Of a DNA stretch of 64,000 nucleotides, positions 54,503 through 63,369 are shown in pieces. The number at the start of each line of letters is the position of its first letter. Position 1 is the stretch's first letter. The notes under the pieces were generated by a model. That model did not search any database and was not told where the DNA came from. It was given only the letters and a program-made list of their open reading frames with translations. The translations under genes were made by a program, and so were the position numbers. This stretch comes from Aliidiomarina maris (GTDB lineage Bacteria; Pseudomonadota; Gammaproteobacteria; Enterobacterales; Alteromonadaceae). Where the stretch lies: assembly GCF_003987335.1 (NCBI RefSeq), contig NZ_PIPK01000009.1, positions 1-64,000 on the forward strand. The letters run 5' to 3'.

Positions 54503-55327
54503 TTACAGCACACGCGCCGGATAATAGGCGAGCAATTCGGCAACTTTATTACGACTGTCACCCTTTTGTGAAATGTAGCGGCTGACCTGCAGTGGGGTCA
54601 ATTCCGCTTGCTGATAGTATAGTCGGCTTAACCCTGTGTCGTGATTGCTAATTAACACCGAAATACCGCGCTTAAAAGCCGCATGTTGCGCTTTCTTGGC
54701 AAGAATTGCCTGCTCGTCCAAGCTAAAGCCGCCACTGGCATAGCTGGTGAAGCTTGCCGTTGGGCTCAGTGGCAAGTAAGGCGGGTCACAATAGATGACT
54801 TGGCCTTTGCGTGCACGCCGAAAGCTATTTTGAAATGGCTGACAGGTAAAAGTCGCACGCTTGGCTTTCTCGGCAAAAAACTCAAGCTCAGCTTCCGGGT
54901 AGTAGGGTTTTTTATACTTGCCAAACGGCACATTGAACTTGCCGCTGCTGTTGTAACGGCACAAGCCGTTGTATCCGTGACGGTTGAGATACAAAAATAA
55001 CAGCGAGCGCTCGTAAATATCGTCGGTGGCGTTAAATTCGCGACGCAGCGCATAGAACGCATCGGCGTTATTGTGCCGCGGGGTGAAATACTCACGGGCG
55101 TCCTGAATAAAGGTTTTTGGCCGCCGCTTAACGATTTGGTATAGGTTAATTAAATCGGCGTTGATGTCATTGAGCAGGTAATCGTCGTAGTCGGTGTTGA
55201 GAAACACCGAACCAGCACCCACAAAGGGCTCTATCAGCTTGTCTGCTGGTGGTAATACTCGGTTAATCGCTTCAACGAGAGAATATTTGCCTCCCGCCCA
55301 CTTCAAAAAGGCGCGCTGTTTTTTCAT
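54503..55327 (-). CDS. dam: DNA adenine methyltransferase Dam
   Basis: Methylates adenine in GATC, directing mismatch repair and replication timing. Alpha-type order: SAM loop FLKWAGGKYSL and FVGAGSVFLN near the N-terminus, target-recognition part in the middle and catalytic DPPY in VIYCDPPYLPLSPTASF (about 180). At 274 residues it matches E. coli Dam (278). Its ATG directly abuts the damX stop with no base between, and aroK-aroB-damX-dam is the standard order. Confidence 0.96.
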   Translation of the reverse strand: MKKQRAFLKWAGGKYSLVEAINRVLPPADKLIEPFVGAGSVFLNTDYDDYLLNDINADLINLYQIVKRRPKTFIQDAREYFTPRHNNADAFYALRREFNATDDIYERSLLFLYLNRHGYNGLCRYNSSGKFNVPFGKYKKPYYPEAELEFFAEKAKRATFTCQPFQNSFRRARKGQVIYCDPPYLPLSPTASFTSYASGGFSLDEQAILAKKAQHAAFKRGISVLISNHDTGLSRLYYQQAELTPLQVSRYISQKGDSRNKVAELLAYYPARVL

Positions 55328-56956
55328 TTAGTTTGTTGAGTCCTGAGCGCTGGATTGCATGACTGGGGCAAGGTCCTCTTGCACCAAACGCACCGCTTTA
55401 AGCCACGGCTGCATGCTTTGTAGGTCTGAGTTTGTGGCCAAGTAGTCGCGCGCACTGTCGGCGTCCGGGTAGTCACCCAAGACCACCATAAACCAAGTTT
55501 GGTCATTACGTAGGGTTTGGTAAATTGCCATATCGGGGTGGTTGAACCCAGCTAAGAATTGCAATAAGCGCGCGCGGTCATTAAATGCGGCTAGCTGAAA
55601 CACATAACGATTTGGGTCACGCTGCCACAGTGCTTGGTTGTCATACTCTGAGGCATACGGATGAGCATCTGCTACAGCCTCGGTTTCTGTGGCAATGCTC
55701 GTATCGTCAACATCAGTCAGCGCTGCATTGGTGCTCGGGTCTGCGTCCTCGATACTATTTTCTGCATTCGCTTGTGTATCTTCGCGCAGGTGATTCAGCG
55801 GCTGTACCAGCTGGAATTGGATGTCACGTGCAGCTGGGCGGTCGTCTGCGCGCTCACGCAAACGTGCCATCGCTTGGTCAAAGGGCATCACTGTATTGGC
55901 GTTTGCAGCATCTTCATCCAACTCAGAGTCATCTGCCTGCGAACTTTGTTGTGTGCCATCCGCTTCTGGCTCTGGCTCAACGGGCGTTTCTGACACTTGC
56001 GTAAGGGGTGCGCTAGCGTCGTTGGTGGCAGGTGTCTTTTGCTGCTGCAACCACCAAGCCACTGCCACCGCGATGAGTGCAGCAACAACCACTAAGATAA
56101 TCAGCAACTGATTACCCTTGAGTTTAGCTGCAGAAGGCTCGTCGCTGGGGCTAGGCTTTTGCTGTAAACGTGCGCGGCGGGCTTGAATCGCTTGCTCAGT
56201 ATGCGGTCGTTGGAGCAATTCTTGCTCCAAAACTGCCTGAATTTGGCCAGGATACCCTTGGGTTTGGGCCAGCCAGTCACTGACTTGTTGTTCGCTACGC
56301 TGCGGCGAGTCGCTATGGTCGGCTTGGGTAGCGGCCAACTTGCGCGCAAACCATTGTTGCTCACGTTTGAAAAAAGCTGGAATGTCGATTACCACCGGCG
56401 ATTCACTGGCACCCAGTGCAAGCCCTTTACTGGCGCGCTTCACCCACTGGCTTTCACCGCTAATAATCACGCTAATGCGCTGCTCAGGGTCAAACAGGTG
56501 GCGGCTGCTAACAAGCTCTTGTAATTCTTGTAAAATTTGACTTGGTACATTGGCGCCATCGTCAATGCAAACCACTAAATGCTGACGCCCTTTCTTGATA
56601 TTACGCTGCAGCGCTTCAAGTAAACTATCGTCGGTAGAATAGGCGTCCAGGCTGACTAGTTGGCGCAGTAGTTTGCTGCGCAAGGCACTGGCCTTGGCGG
56701 TGCTGCCATCGGGTTGATAGGCTAAATTGGCGTAATCTGAAGCCTGCTCAAGAAATACTTCAAGCAGTGTGGTCTTGCCAGCTCCTTGGGGGCCACTTAG
56801 GAATATCAATGATTCACTAAAGGCCACATGGTTGTGTAGCTGATCCAGCACACTTTGCTGGCTGGCAGTAATCTTGGTGGGAATGGCTAAGCCGGGGTCG
56901 CGATCATCATCGGCTTTGCCCGCTGCGTTTTGCATCTGCTTCGGATGGTACGCCAT
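55328..56956 (-). CDS. damX: DamX, SPOR-domain cell division protein
   Basis: A 542-residue membrane protein. The N-terminal half is an AAA-type ATPase (Walker A GPQGAGKTTLLEVF near residues 55-65, Walker B VVCIDDGAN), then one membrane helix (about 284-302, LLIILVVVAALIAVAVAWWL), a long acidic, Gln/Thr-rich periplasmic linker and a C-terminal SPOR domain (about 455-525; RYVFQLAAFNDRARLLQFLAG). SPOR binds septal peptidoglycan. In E. coli DamX the ATPase part is reduced, whereas here it keeps the Walker motifs. It lies three bases after aroB and abuts dam. Confidence 0.92.
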   Translation of the reverse strand: MAYHPKQMQNAAGKADDDRDPGLAIPTKITASQQSVLDQLHNHVAFSESLIFLSGPQGAGKTTLLEVFLEQASDYANLAYQPDGSTAKASALRSKLLRQLVSLDAYSTDDSLLEALQRNIKKGRQHLVVCIDDGANVPSQILQELQELVSSRHLFDPEQRISVIISGESQWVKRASKGLALGASESPVVIDIPAFFKREQQWFARKLAATQADHSDSPQRSEQQVSDWLAQTQGYPGQIQAVLEQELLQRPHTEQAIQARRARLQQKPSPSDEPSAAKLKGNQLLIILVVVAALIAVAVAWWLQQQKTPATNDASAPLTQVSETPVEPEPEADGTQQSSQADDSELDEDAANANTVMPFDQAMARLRERADDRPAARDIQFQLVQPLNHLREDTQANAENSIEDADPSTNAALTDVDDTSIATETEAVADAHPYASEYDNQALWQRDPNRYVFQLAAFNDRARLLQFLAGFNHPDMAIYQTLRNDQTWFMVVLGDYPDADSARDYLATNSDLQSMQPWLKAVRLVQEDLAPVMQSSAQDSTN

Positions 56957-56959
56957 TGG

Positions 56960-58039
56960 TTAGCCCCGCTGGCGGCTGACCGCCTTAACGATGAGTGATT
57001 CAGCAACTTTATCGGTTATCACAGCGTCCCCTAAGCCACGTGGTAAAATAAAGCGGACTTTGCCGCCTTGTACCTTTTTATCACGTAACATCAATTGCTG
57101 CCACTCGTCCCAGTCCATGCTGGCGGGCGCGCTGGTGGGTAAGTTCGCGGCGCGCAGAAGCGTTAACACACGCTCGTAGTCCGCAGCTAACATATGGCCT
57201 TGCTCAACGCTGATATCACAAGCGATGGCCATGCCTGCAGCGACAGCTTCGCCGTGCAGCCATTCGCCATAGCCTTGTGCTTTCTCAATGGCATGGCCAA
57301 AGGTATGGCCTAAATTCAGTAGTGCACGACGACCATGCTCACGCTCGTCGTCACTCACGACTTCGGCTTTGCAACGGCAACTGCGCATAATGGCTTGGGT
57401 TAACGCACGCTGATCAAGTGCCATTAGGGCAGGCATATATTGCTCAAGCCAAGCAAAAAACTCAGCGTCGGCCATGATGCCGTACTTGATCACTTCGGCT
57501 AAGCCAGCACTGAGTTCGCGGCTGGGCAAACTGGTCAAAAAGTGCGTGTCGATGAGTACGGCTTTAGGCTGATGAAAGGCACCAATTAAATTCTTGCCAC
57601 GCGGGTGGTTGACCGCGGTTTTGCCGCCGACAGAAGAATCTACTTGTGACAGCAAAGTAGTGGGCATTTGCACGAAATCCACACCACGATGAAAGCTAGC
57701 CGCTACAAATCCGGCTAAATCGCCGACCACACCGCCGCCTAATGCGAGCACGGTACAATCGCGTGCAAACCCGGTGGCAAGTAATGCGTCGAGGGCCTCG
57801 CTCCAAGTCGTTAAGGTTTTGGCTGCTTCGCCGTCGGGCATCACAAAGGTGGCGATGTCGCGCGCGCCCAATTGCGCTTTCACAGCCTCAAGATACAGCG
57901 GTGCGACGACTTCATTGGTAATAATGAAGATCTGCTGATTTAAGCTGGACTGAAGCGTGTTGGCTAAGGTCGGCAGCAGGTCGCTGCCGACAAATATCGG
58001 GTAACTGCGCGAGCCAAGTTCAACAATAAGCTGTTGCAT
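56960..58039 (-). CDS. aroB: 3-dehydroquinate synthase
   Basis: Second step of the shikimate pathway, converting DAHP to 3-dehydroquinate with NAD and a metal. The 359-residue protein has ALGGGVVGDLAGFVAASFHRGV with the NAD loop, VDSSVGGKTAVNHPRGKNLIGAF with active-site lysines, GLAEVIKYG, and the metal ligand histidines in NLGHTFGHAIE and LHGEAVAAGM. Normal size. It follows aroK by 25 bases. Confidence 0.97.
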   Translation of the reverse strand: MQQLIVELGSRSYPIFVGSDLLPTLANTLQSSLNQQIFIITNEVVAPLYLEAVKAQLGARDIATFVMPDGEAAKTLTTWSEALDALLATGFARDCTVLALGGGVVGDLAGFVAASFHRGVDFVQMPTTLLSQVDSSVGGKTAVNHPRGKNLIGAFHQPKAVLIDTHFLTSLPSRELSAGLAEVIKYGIMADAEFFAWLEQYMPALMALDQRALTQAIMRSCRCKAEVVSDDEREHGRRALLNLGHTFGHAIEKAQGYGEWLHGEAVAAGMAIACDISVEQGHMLAADYERVLTLLRAANLPTSAPASMDWDEWQQLMLRDKKVQGGKVRFILPRGLGDAVITDKVAESLIVKAVSRQRG

Positions 58040-58064
58040 TCCAATACCCTATGCTGATAGTCGA

Positions 58065-58583
58065 TTAAAAACCAAGTTTCTCAATAATTTGAGTGGCTAC
58101 GACTTTAGCACTTTGATCGTCAGTTTCCACTACTACGTCGGCAATTTCTTCGTAAAGTGGATCACGTGACTCGGCTAGATTTTCTAACACTTCACGTGGG
58201 TTGTCTGCGTTAGCAATGAGAGGGCGGCGCTTATCACGCTCAGTACGCGCAACTTGCTTGTCGATCGTGGTTTTTAGGTACACCACGATACCACGCGCCG
58301 AAAGACGGTTACGATTTTCCTTGCTCAGAATGGAACCACCACCGGTGGCCAGCACAATTCCCATGTGCTCAGTGAGCTCTTCAATAACTTTCTCTTCACG
58401 GGCACGAAAACCTTCTTCACCTTCAAGCTCAAAGACCCAGCTAATATCGGCGCCGGTGCGCTTTTCAATTTCAGCGTCTGAGTCAAAAAATTCGAGATGA
58501 AGCGATCGTGCGATCTGGCGTCCAATTGTGCTTTTACCAGCACCCATTGGGCCAACTAGGAATATATTACGTTTTTCAGCCAT
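58065..58583 (-). CDS. aroK: Shikimate kinase I
   Basis: Phosphorylates shikimate. The 172-residue protein has Walker [16 protein letters not shown] (about 11-25), shikimate-binding [16 protein letters not shown] and [14 protein letters not shown], the GGG loop LATGGGSIL and the lid arginines in [10 protein letters not shown]. First of the aroK-aroB-damX-dam set. The upstream leader contains interleaved inverted repeats (listed separately). Confidence 0.96.
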   Translation of the reverse strand: MAEKRNIFLVGPMGAGKSTIGRQIARSLHLEFFDSDAEIEKRTGADISWVFELEGEEGFRAREEKVIEELTEHMGIVLATGGGSILSKENRNRLSARGIVVYLKTTIDKQVARTERDKRRPLIANADNPREVLENLAESRDPLYEEIADVVVETDDQSAKVVATQIIEKLGF

Positions 58584-58648
58584 ATCTTTGTTTACTTCAC
58601 TTTAATAGCTGTGATTCACCAAAAGAAACGAGTGTGTATGAACTAGCA

Positions 58649-58688
58649 CCCCTGAACTTGCGAAAAAATGACAGGGGATTATCGCAAG
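58649..58688 (-). other. Interleaved inverted repeats in the aroK leader (pseudoknot or switch)
   Basis: In minus-strand order CTTGCGA (58688-58682), CCCCTG (58677-58672), TCGCAAG (58663-58657), CAGGGG (58654-58649). The 7-bp and 6-bp stems cross each other, so the RNA could form an H-type pseudoknot or two mutually exclusive hairpins 66 bases before aroK. Confidence 0.5.
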
Positions 58689-58695
58689 CTACTGT

Positions 58696-59433
58696 CTAAA
58701 TGGCAACCGCGATAACGGTATCTGGGCATTCGAGACTTAAGCTTTTCCCTTTAAATGTTACCGAATTCGTGCGTATTTGGTGCAATTGCCATGTAGTTTC
58801 AATATCTTGGCCAAGCCAAACACGCCGCTTTTCCCCGCGGTTATCAAGGTCGACGTACCCATGGGCAGGCCAAGTCGCTATCAAGGTAACCGCTGGGGGC
58901 GGTGATGCGACGCATACGGGTTCCGCATGCGGTTTTTTATCTGTTACGGAAGGCACATGCAGCGTCGGTAAATCGTTGGCGCTGCGGTAGCGCCCTGGTT
59001 GTAGCTGCATCTGCAATTGAAATGGTGTGTTTGCAGTGGCACCTTGTGGCCATTGTAGTTTGTAGCTATCTGGCATGTGCGCAGACTGACCCAAGAGCAG
59101 AGCAAGTTGCCCAAGTGCCTGCCAGTCCCCACGGGCATTGAGATTAAATCGTTGCTGCTGTTGGCTAATCATTAAATGCGCCCAAGTGTCATTTAAAGTA
59201 TGTAACTGCGCCAAACTGACTTCACTGAGAAGCTGGCGAGGGCTGGTGTCATCAATGGGCGCAATGCGCTTTGTCACTGGTGCTTGCGATTGGGTTTGTT
59301 GCTGCTGTAGGGCGAGTAGAATCAGCGCCAGGCAACTTACTAAACATAGGCTGCCGCGTGCGATTGCGGGTAGTTTGAACCAGTAATCTACGGTGCGCAG
59401 TAAACCTTGGGCGTGCCCGAGTTGGTCTGTCAT
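58696..59433 (-). CDS. PilO/PilP-like membrane protein (reduced pil locus)
   Basis: A 245-residue protein with one membrane helix (about 28-45, LCLVSCLALILLAL) and a periplasmic part. The stretch LAQLHTLNDTWAHLMISQQ resembles PilO-like helices. The last 60 residues (TLIATWPAHGYVDLDNRGEKRRVWLGQDI ... SVTFKGKSLSLEC) look like a PilP/GspC/MshK homology region, a small beta domain that contacts a secretin. So it may combine PilO and PilP roles. Its ATG overlaps the stop of the PilM/N-like gene by four bases. Similarity is weak and the assignment rests mainly on position between mrcA and aroK. Confidence 0.55.
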   Translation of the reverse strand: MTDQLGHAQGLLRTVDYWFKLPAIARGSLCLVSCLALILLALQQQQTQSQAPVTKRIAPIDDTSPRQLLSEVSLAQLHTLNDTWAHLMISQQQQRFNLNARGDWQALGQLALLLGQSAHMPDSYKLQWPQGATANTPFQLQMQLQPGRYRSANDLPTLHVPSVTDKKPHAEPVCVASPPPAVTLIATWPAHGYVDLDNRGEKRRVWLGQDIETTWQLHQIRTNSVTFKGKSLSLECPDTVIAVAI

Positions 59434-60563
59434 TGGCTAATTTCCAGTTCGAGTTTGGTTTGCGCAGCCTCACTGTGTGACGAGACCAAGCGTACGGTCC
59501 ACGGTGCCGGTAAACTATCTTGTAATTGCGCGATCCATTGTTGTCCCATTGCGGGAGCGCTCGCTGTAACGTCTCCTTGCGCATGACTTTGGGTGCTGAC
59601 AGATGCGCTGAGGTACCAGCGGCCGCGACGAAATTCCAAGCTTTGTAGCTGCAAGGCTGGGTTGGCTTGTAGCAGTATTTGCTGCCAGAGTTGCAAGTGC
59701 TGTGCGATTGGGTGGCTGACTGCCAAATTAGGCAGTGAAATGACCTGCGGCACTGTGATGGGGCTGGGTTGTTGGGGCCACAAAAAATAGATACAGGCTA
59801 AAATACAGAGTAACAAGCTACCGACTTGAAACGCGCCATGACGGTAGTGCTGACTTAACCGCTTGGCAGTGTTGTATGCCAGATTAGGTTTGATCAATTT
59901 CGGCAACGTCTCCAGTGCACTATGAAGCGCTGGTAAGTGCGTCGAGGCAAGCCATGGACCATGCGTTTCGAAATCAGGCGACTCGGTAGACGTCAGTTTA
60001 CACAAGCCGGTGTCTGGAACGACTGCGGCGATTTTGCTTCGGTTCAGCCCTAAGCGTTCGCAATATAAATCAATTTGCGCTTGGGTAATGAGTAACAATG
60101 CCTGTGTGGTGCTTGCAACCGGCGTGTCAACCAAGTCCCAAGCCCAATCTTGGGCCGGGGCAAAGCCTTGTTGCTCAATCGCCCAGTCAATGGTGGTGCT
60201 TAGTTCGCTAGGGTTGAGAGCGCTGGGTAGGGTGATATCAAGTGGGGTGAAAAAGTGATGAGGAAAAACTATTACCACCCGAGTGGAACTTTTCAGCCCA
60301 CGTAGCTTCTTAGCAATGTGAGAGAGAGACAATGACTGGGTAATAGTTGCGGGCTTGTAAGCTGATTGAAGGCGAGCAGTCCCAATTAATCCCAGTCTTT
60401 TTTTTGCCTGCCGTGGGCGCAGCCTAATCTGTGGACGTGATAAGTGTGCGTGGCTAGCCATGCTGACGACTTGATGGTCAATATATAGCGCAATCAACTG
60501 CCGAGACTTAGCGCGCTGTGAATTTACCGTTATTTGCGACCAAAATTCTTTCCCTATTGCCAT
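59430..60563 (-). CDS. PilM/PilN-like protein with GspL architecture (reduced pil locus)
   Basis: A 377-residue protein. The first 240 residues are a cytoplasmic, actin-like PilM/HofM-like fold (VVIVFPHHFFTPLDITLP, TTIDWAIEQQGFAPAQDWAWDLVD, SKIAAVVPDTGLCKL). One membrane helix (about 247-266) and a small periplasmic domain (to 377) follow, as in PilN. The cytoplasmic-helix-periplasmic order is that of GspL, which is in effect PilM plus PilN. In most relatives the mrcA-aroK interval holds pilM, N, O, P and Q; here only this and the next gene exist and there is no PilQ secretin. AAGGA precedes the ATG. Confidence 0.6.
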   Translation of the reverse strand: MAIGKEFWSQITVNSQRAKSRQLIALYIDHQVVSMASHAHLSRPQIRLRPRQAKKRLGLIGTARLQSAYKPATITQSLSLSHIAKKLRGLKSSTRVVIVFPHHFFTPLDITLPSALNPSELSTTIDWAIEQQGFAPAQDWAWDLVDTPVASTTQALLLITQAQIDLYCERLGLNRSKIAAVVPDTGLCKLTSTESPDFETHGPWLASTHLPALHSALETLPKLIKPNLAYNTAKRLSQHYRHGAFQVGSLLLCILACIYFLWPQQPSPITVPQVISLPNLAVSHPIAQHLQLWQQILLQANPALQLQSLEFRRGRWYLSASVSTQSHAQGDVTASAPAMGQQWIAQLQDSLPAPWTVRLVSSHSEAAQTKLELEISQ

Positions 60564-60677
60564 GCTTAGCTATCCTTGCTGTATACACATGTAAGCTGCC
60601 TGAACCCTTAGCTTAGACGCATGTCATACAAGGGCATGCAAATTCTGTGTAAGCCATCACGCAAAATGCGAAATTGG

Positions 60678-60706
60678 TTAAAATTAGCGCGAAAAATCCG
60701 TATACT
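60678..60706 (+). promoter_or_regulatory. Probable promoter of mrcA
   Basis: TTAAAA (60678-60683), 17-base spacer, TATACT (60701-60706). The -10 matches five of six bases. A start near 60713 leaves a short leader before the gene. Confidence 0.5.
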
Positions 60707-60735
60707 ACGACGCTGTTCGATTCATCTCTGCCGTT

Positions 60736-63312
60736 ATGGGGCCTTTCTTGAAATTTATAAAATACCTGCTGATCACCATTGCAACGATGACACTGCTTGC
60801 AGTGGGCAGTGTTGTCGCACTGTACTACTATGTGAAACCTGAATTGCCCAGCGTTGAAACCTTACGCGACGTGCGCTTGCAGGTTCCAATGCAGGTGTTT
60901 ACCGCCGATGGCAAACTTATCTCTCAATTTGGTGAGCAGCGCCGCACCCCAAAAACGCTGGATGAAATTCCGCAGCAGTTGATTGACGCCATTCTTGCCA
61001 CCGAAGACAGCCGTTTTTATGACCACTTTGGCATTGACCCCATTGGTGTCGCACGTGCAGCGTCGGTATTGGTGACCACAGGTGAAATTCGCGAAGGTGC
61101 GAGTACCATTACCATGCAGTTGGCGCGAAACTTCTTTTTAACCCGCGAACGGGCGTGGATGCGCAAGATCAAAGAAGCTTTTATCGCGCTGCATATTGAA
61201 GAACTACTCACCAAAGACGAAATTCTTGAGCTGTATTTAAATAAACTTGCTTTGGGTCAACGTGCTTACGGCGTTGGCGCTGCGGCAGAGGTTTACTACG
61301 GACGTGAATTGCATGAACTGACGCTGGCTGAAATAGCGACCATCGCGGGTTTGCCGAAAGGCCCGTCAATTTTAAACCCAATTTCAAACCCCCAGGCTTC
61401 GGTTGAAAGACGTCGCGTGGTACTGCGTCGTATGCTTGATGAAGGGTTTATTACCCAAGAAGAGTATCAAGTTGCGTTTGACGCCCCAGTGACCGCACGT
61501 TTGCATGGCGCGACGATTGAGGTATCAGCACCCTATTTAGCGGAGATGGTTCGTAATGAGATGGTCGAGCGGTTTGGGGCAGATGAGGCCTACACCGGCG
61601 GGTATCGTGTTTATACCACGGTCCATTCTGAGCACCAGTTGGCTGCTGAACGTGCGCTGCGCGAGAATTTGCATGCGTATGATGAGCGCCACGGCTATCG
61701 CGGTCCGGTTAACCGCTTATGGGGCGATTTGCGCAACTTTGAAGGTGTGCGCGATACCAGTGATGTACGCTCTGGCTTATTGAACCCAGACACCATGGCG
61801 ATTCCAGAAGCACGTGGAAATCAGCCATGGACCAGCGCTGAAATCAGTGAATATTTGAGCCGTCAGCCTGTATATGGTCCGCTGCGCCCTGCGGTGGTGA
61901 CCCGAGTTGGTGAACGCGAGGCAGACGTTATTGTGCGCGGAGGCCAGCAAGTAACCCTAAACTGGTCGGCGATGGACTGGGCTCGGCCGTATATTGATGA
62001 GCGTAATCAGGGTGCTCCACCGCAGCGAGCAAGCGATATTCTTACCGCAGGTGACCATATCTGGGTGCGTCGCGAAAGTGATGAGAGCGACTTTAAGTTA
62101 GCCCAAATTCCGGGCCCGAGCTCTGCCATGGTGACCATGCACCCACACAATGGTGCGTTAGCGGCAGTGGTCGGTGGCTACAGTTTCCAAATGAGCCAGT
62201 ATAATCGCGCTACACAAGCTAAACGCCAGGTTGGCTCAACGATTAAACCTTTCATTTATGCGGCGGCGATTGAAGATGGCTATACCTTGGCGACGATTAT
62301 GAATGATGCGCCAATTACGCAGTGGAACCCAGGCTCGGGTTCGGCATGGCGCCCGCGTAACTCGCCTGAAGTCTATGACGGTCCCATCCGTTTACGTAAA
62401 GCGTTGGCACGTTCCAAAAACGTGGTATCGGTGCGTCTCATTCGCTCTGTCGGGGTGGATAAAACCGCTGAGTTTATGCAGCGCTTTGGCTTCGCGGAAC
62501 AAGATATCCCGCGTAACGAGTCGCTGTCGCTCGGTTCGGCCTCATTTACGCCGCTCGAACTGACACGTGGATTTGCGGTATTCGCAAATGGCGGCTATTT
62601 AGTCGACCCTCACTTTATAGCCCGTATTGAGAGCTTGCATGGTGATGTGATTGAAATGGCATCGCCTGCCTACACCTGCGCAGATTGCCGTTTGCAGGAG
62701 CTATATGAAGACTGGTGGGAGCATGAATTGCCCCAGGCACCACGGGTATTGAGTGAGCAAACTGCATTTTTGATCAGTGACGGATTAACCTCGACGATTT
62801 GGGGTGGCGGCAGCTGGGCGAATCAAACTGGTTGGAACGGCACAGGTTGGCGCGCGCAGTCGTTACGCAACCGTAATATTGCTGGTAAAACCGGTACCAC
62901 CAATGACGTGAAAGACGCTTGGTTCGTCGGTTACGGCACTGGCTTTGTCACCACCACTTGGGTCGGCTTCGATAACCTAGAGAACGCCCTTGGCAGTGTT
63001 ACCTTGAACAGCAATTTAGGCCGCGATCGGCAGCCGATTGTGGGGTCTGAAGCAGGTGCCACGACGGCTTTGCCAGGCTGGCTTAGTTTTATGCAAGCGG
63101 TGATTGGTGACTTTTCTACAGAACCTTTTGAACTTCCGCCAAATGTAGTATCAGTGCGGATAGATGATGAAACTGGCAAGTTGAGCAATACGTCTGGCTA
63201 TACCAGCTTGTTTGAATACTTTGTCAGCGGGACTGAGCCGACGGAGTTCGTGGATACCCAAGACAATTCTCCTCGTTTATTTGAAGACAACGACGACGAG
63301 CTGTTTCAATAG
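60736..63312 (+). CDS. mrcA: Penicillin-binding protein 1A
   Basis: Bifunctional class A peptidoglycan synthase of 858 residues. After a membrane anchor (about 9-31) comes the GT51 glycosyltransferase with EDSRFYDHFGID (catalytic Glu), GASTITMQLARNFFL and KIKEAFIALHIE. An OB-like insert (about 315-425) precedes the transpeptidase: SxxK in VGSTIKPF (Ser about 501), SKN, and KTGTTND (about 717). The ATG at 60736 has a weak ribosome binding site. E. coli PBP1A begins MKFVKYFLIL, which aligns with LKFIKYLLIT here, so a TTG start at 60748 after GGGG is a real alternative. Confidence 0.95.
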   Translation: MGPFLKFIKYLLITIATMTLLAVGSVVALYYYVKPELPSVETLRDVRLQVPMQVFTADGKLISQFGEQRRTPKTLDEIPQQLIDAILATEDSRFYDHFGIDPIGVARAASVLVTTGEIREGASTITMQLARNFFLTRERAWMRKIKEAFIALHIEELLTKDEILELYLNKLALGQRAYGVGAAAEVYYGRELHELTLAEIATIAGLPKGPSILNPISNPQASVERRRVVLRRMLDEGFITQEEYQVAFDAPVTARLHGATIEVSAPYLAEMVRNEMVERFGADEAYTGGYRVYTTVHSEHQLAAERALRENLHAYDERHGYRGPVNRLWGDLRNFEGVRDTSDVRSGLLNPDTMAIPEARGNQPWTSAEISEYLSRQPVYGPLRPAVVTRVGEREADVIVRGGQQVTLNWSAMDWARPYIDERNQGAPPQRASDILTAGDHIWVRRESDESDFKLAQIPGPSSAMVTMHPHNGALAAVVGGYSFQMSQYNRATQAKRQVGSTIKPFIYAAAIEDGYTLATIMNDAPITQWNPGSGSAWRPRNSPEVYDGPIRLRKALARSKNVVSVRLIRSVGVDKTAEFMQRFGFAEQDIPRNESLSLGSASFTPLELTRGFAVFANGGYLVDPHFIARIESLHGDVIEMASPAYTCADCRLQELYEDWWEHELPQAPRVLSEQTAFLISDGLTSTIWGGGSWANQTGWNGTGWRAQSLRNRNIAGKTGTTNDVKDAWFVGYGTGFVTTTWVGFDNLENALGSVTLNSNLGRDRQPIVGSEAGATTALPGWLSFMQAVIGDFSTEPFELPPNVVSVRIDDETGKLSNTSGYTSLFEYFVSGTEPTEFVDTQDNSPRLFEDNDDELFQ

Positions 63313-63325
63313 TACCGTAGAACCA

Positions 63326-63357
63326 ACGCCACGACCCCATTAACGAGGCCGTGGCGT
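63326..63357. other. Hairpin between mrcA and metL
   Basis: ACGCCACG and CGTGGCGT pair in the 57-base gap between the convergent mrcA and metL genes. No T run follows, so it is at best a weak terminator. Confidence 0.35.
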
Positions 63358-63369
63358 GTAACGCTCGGG

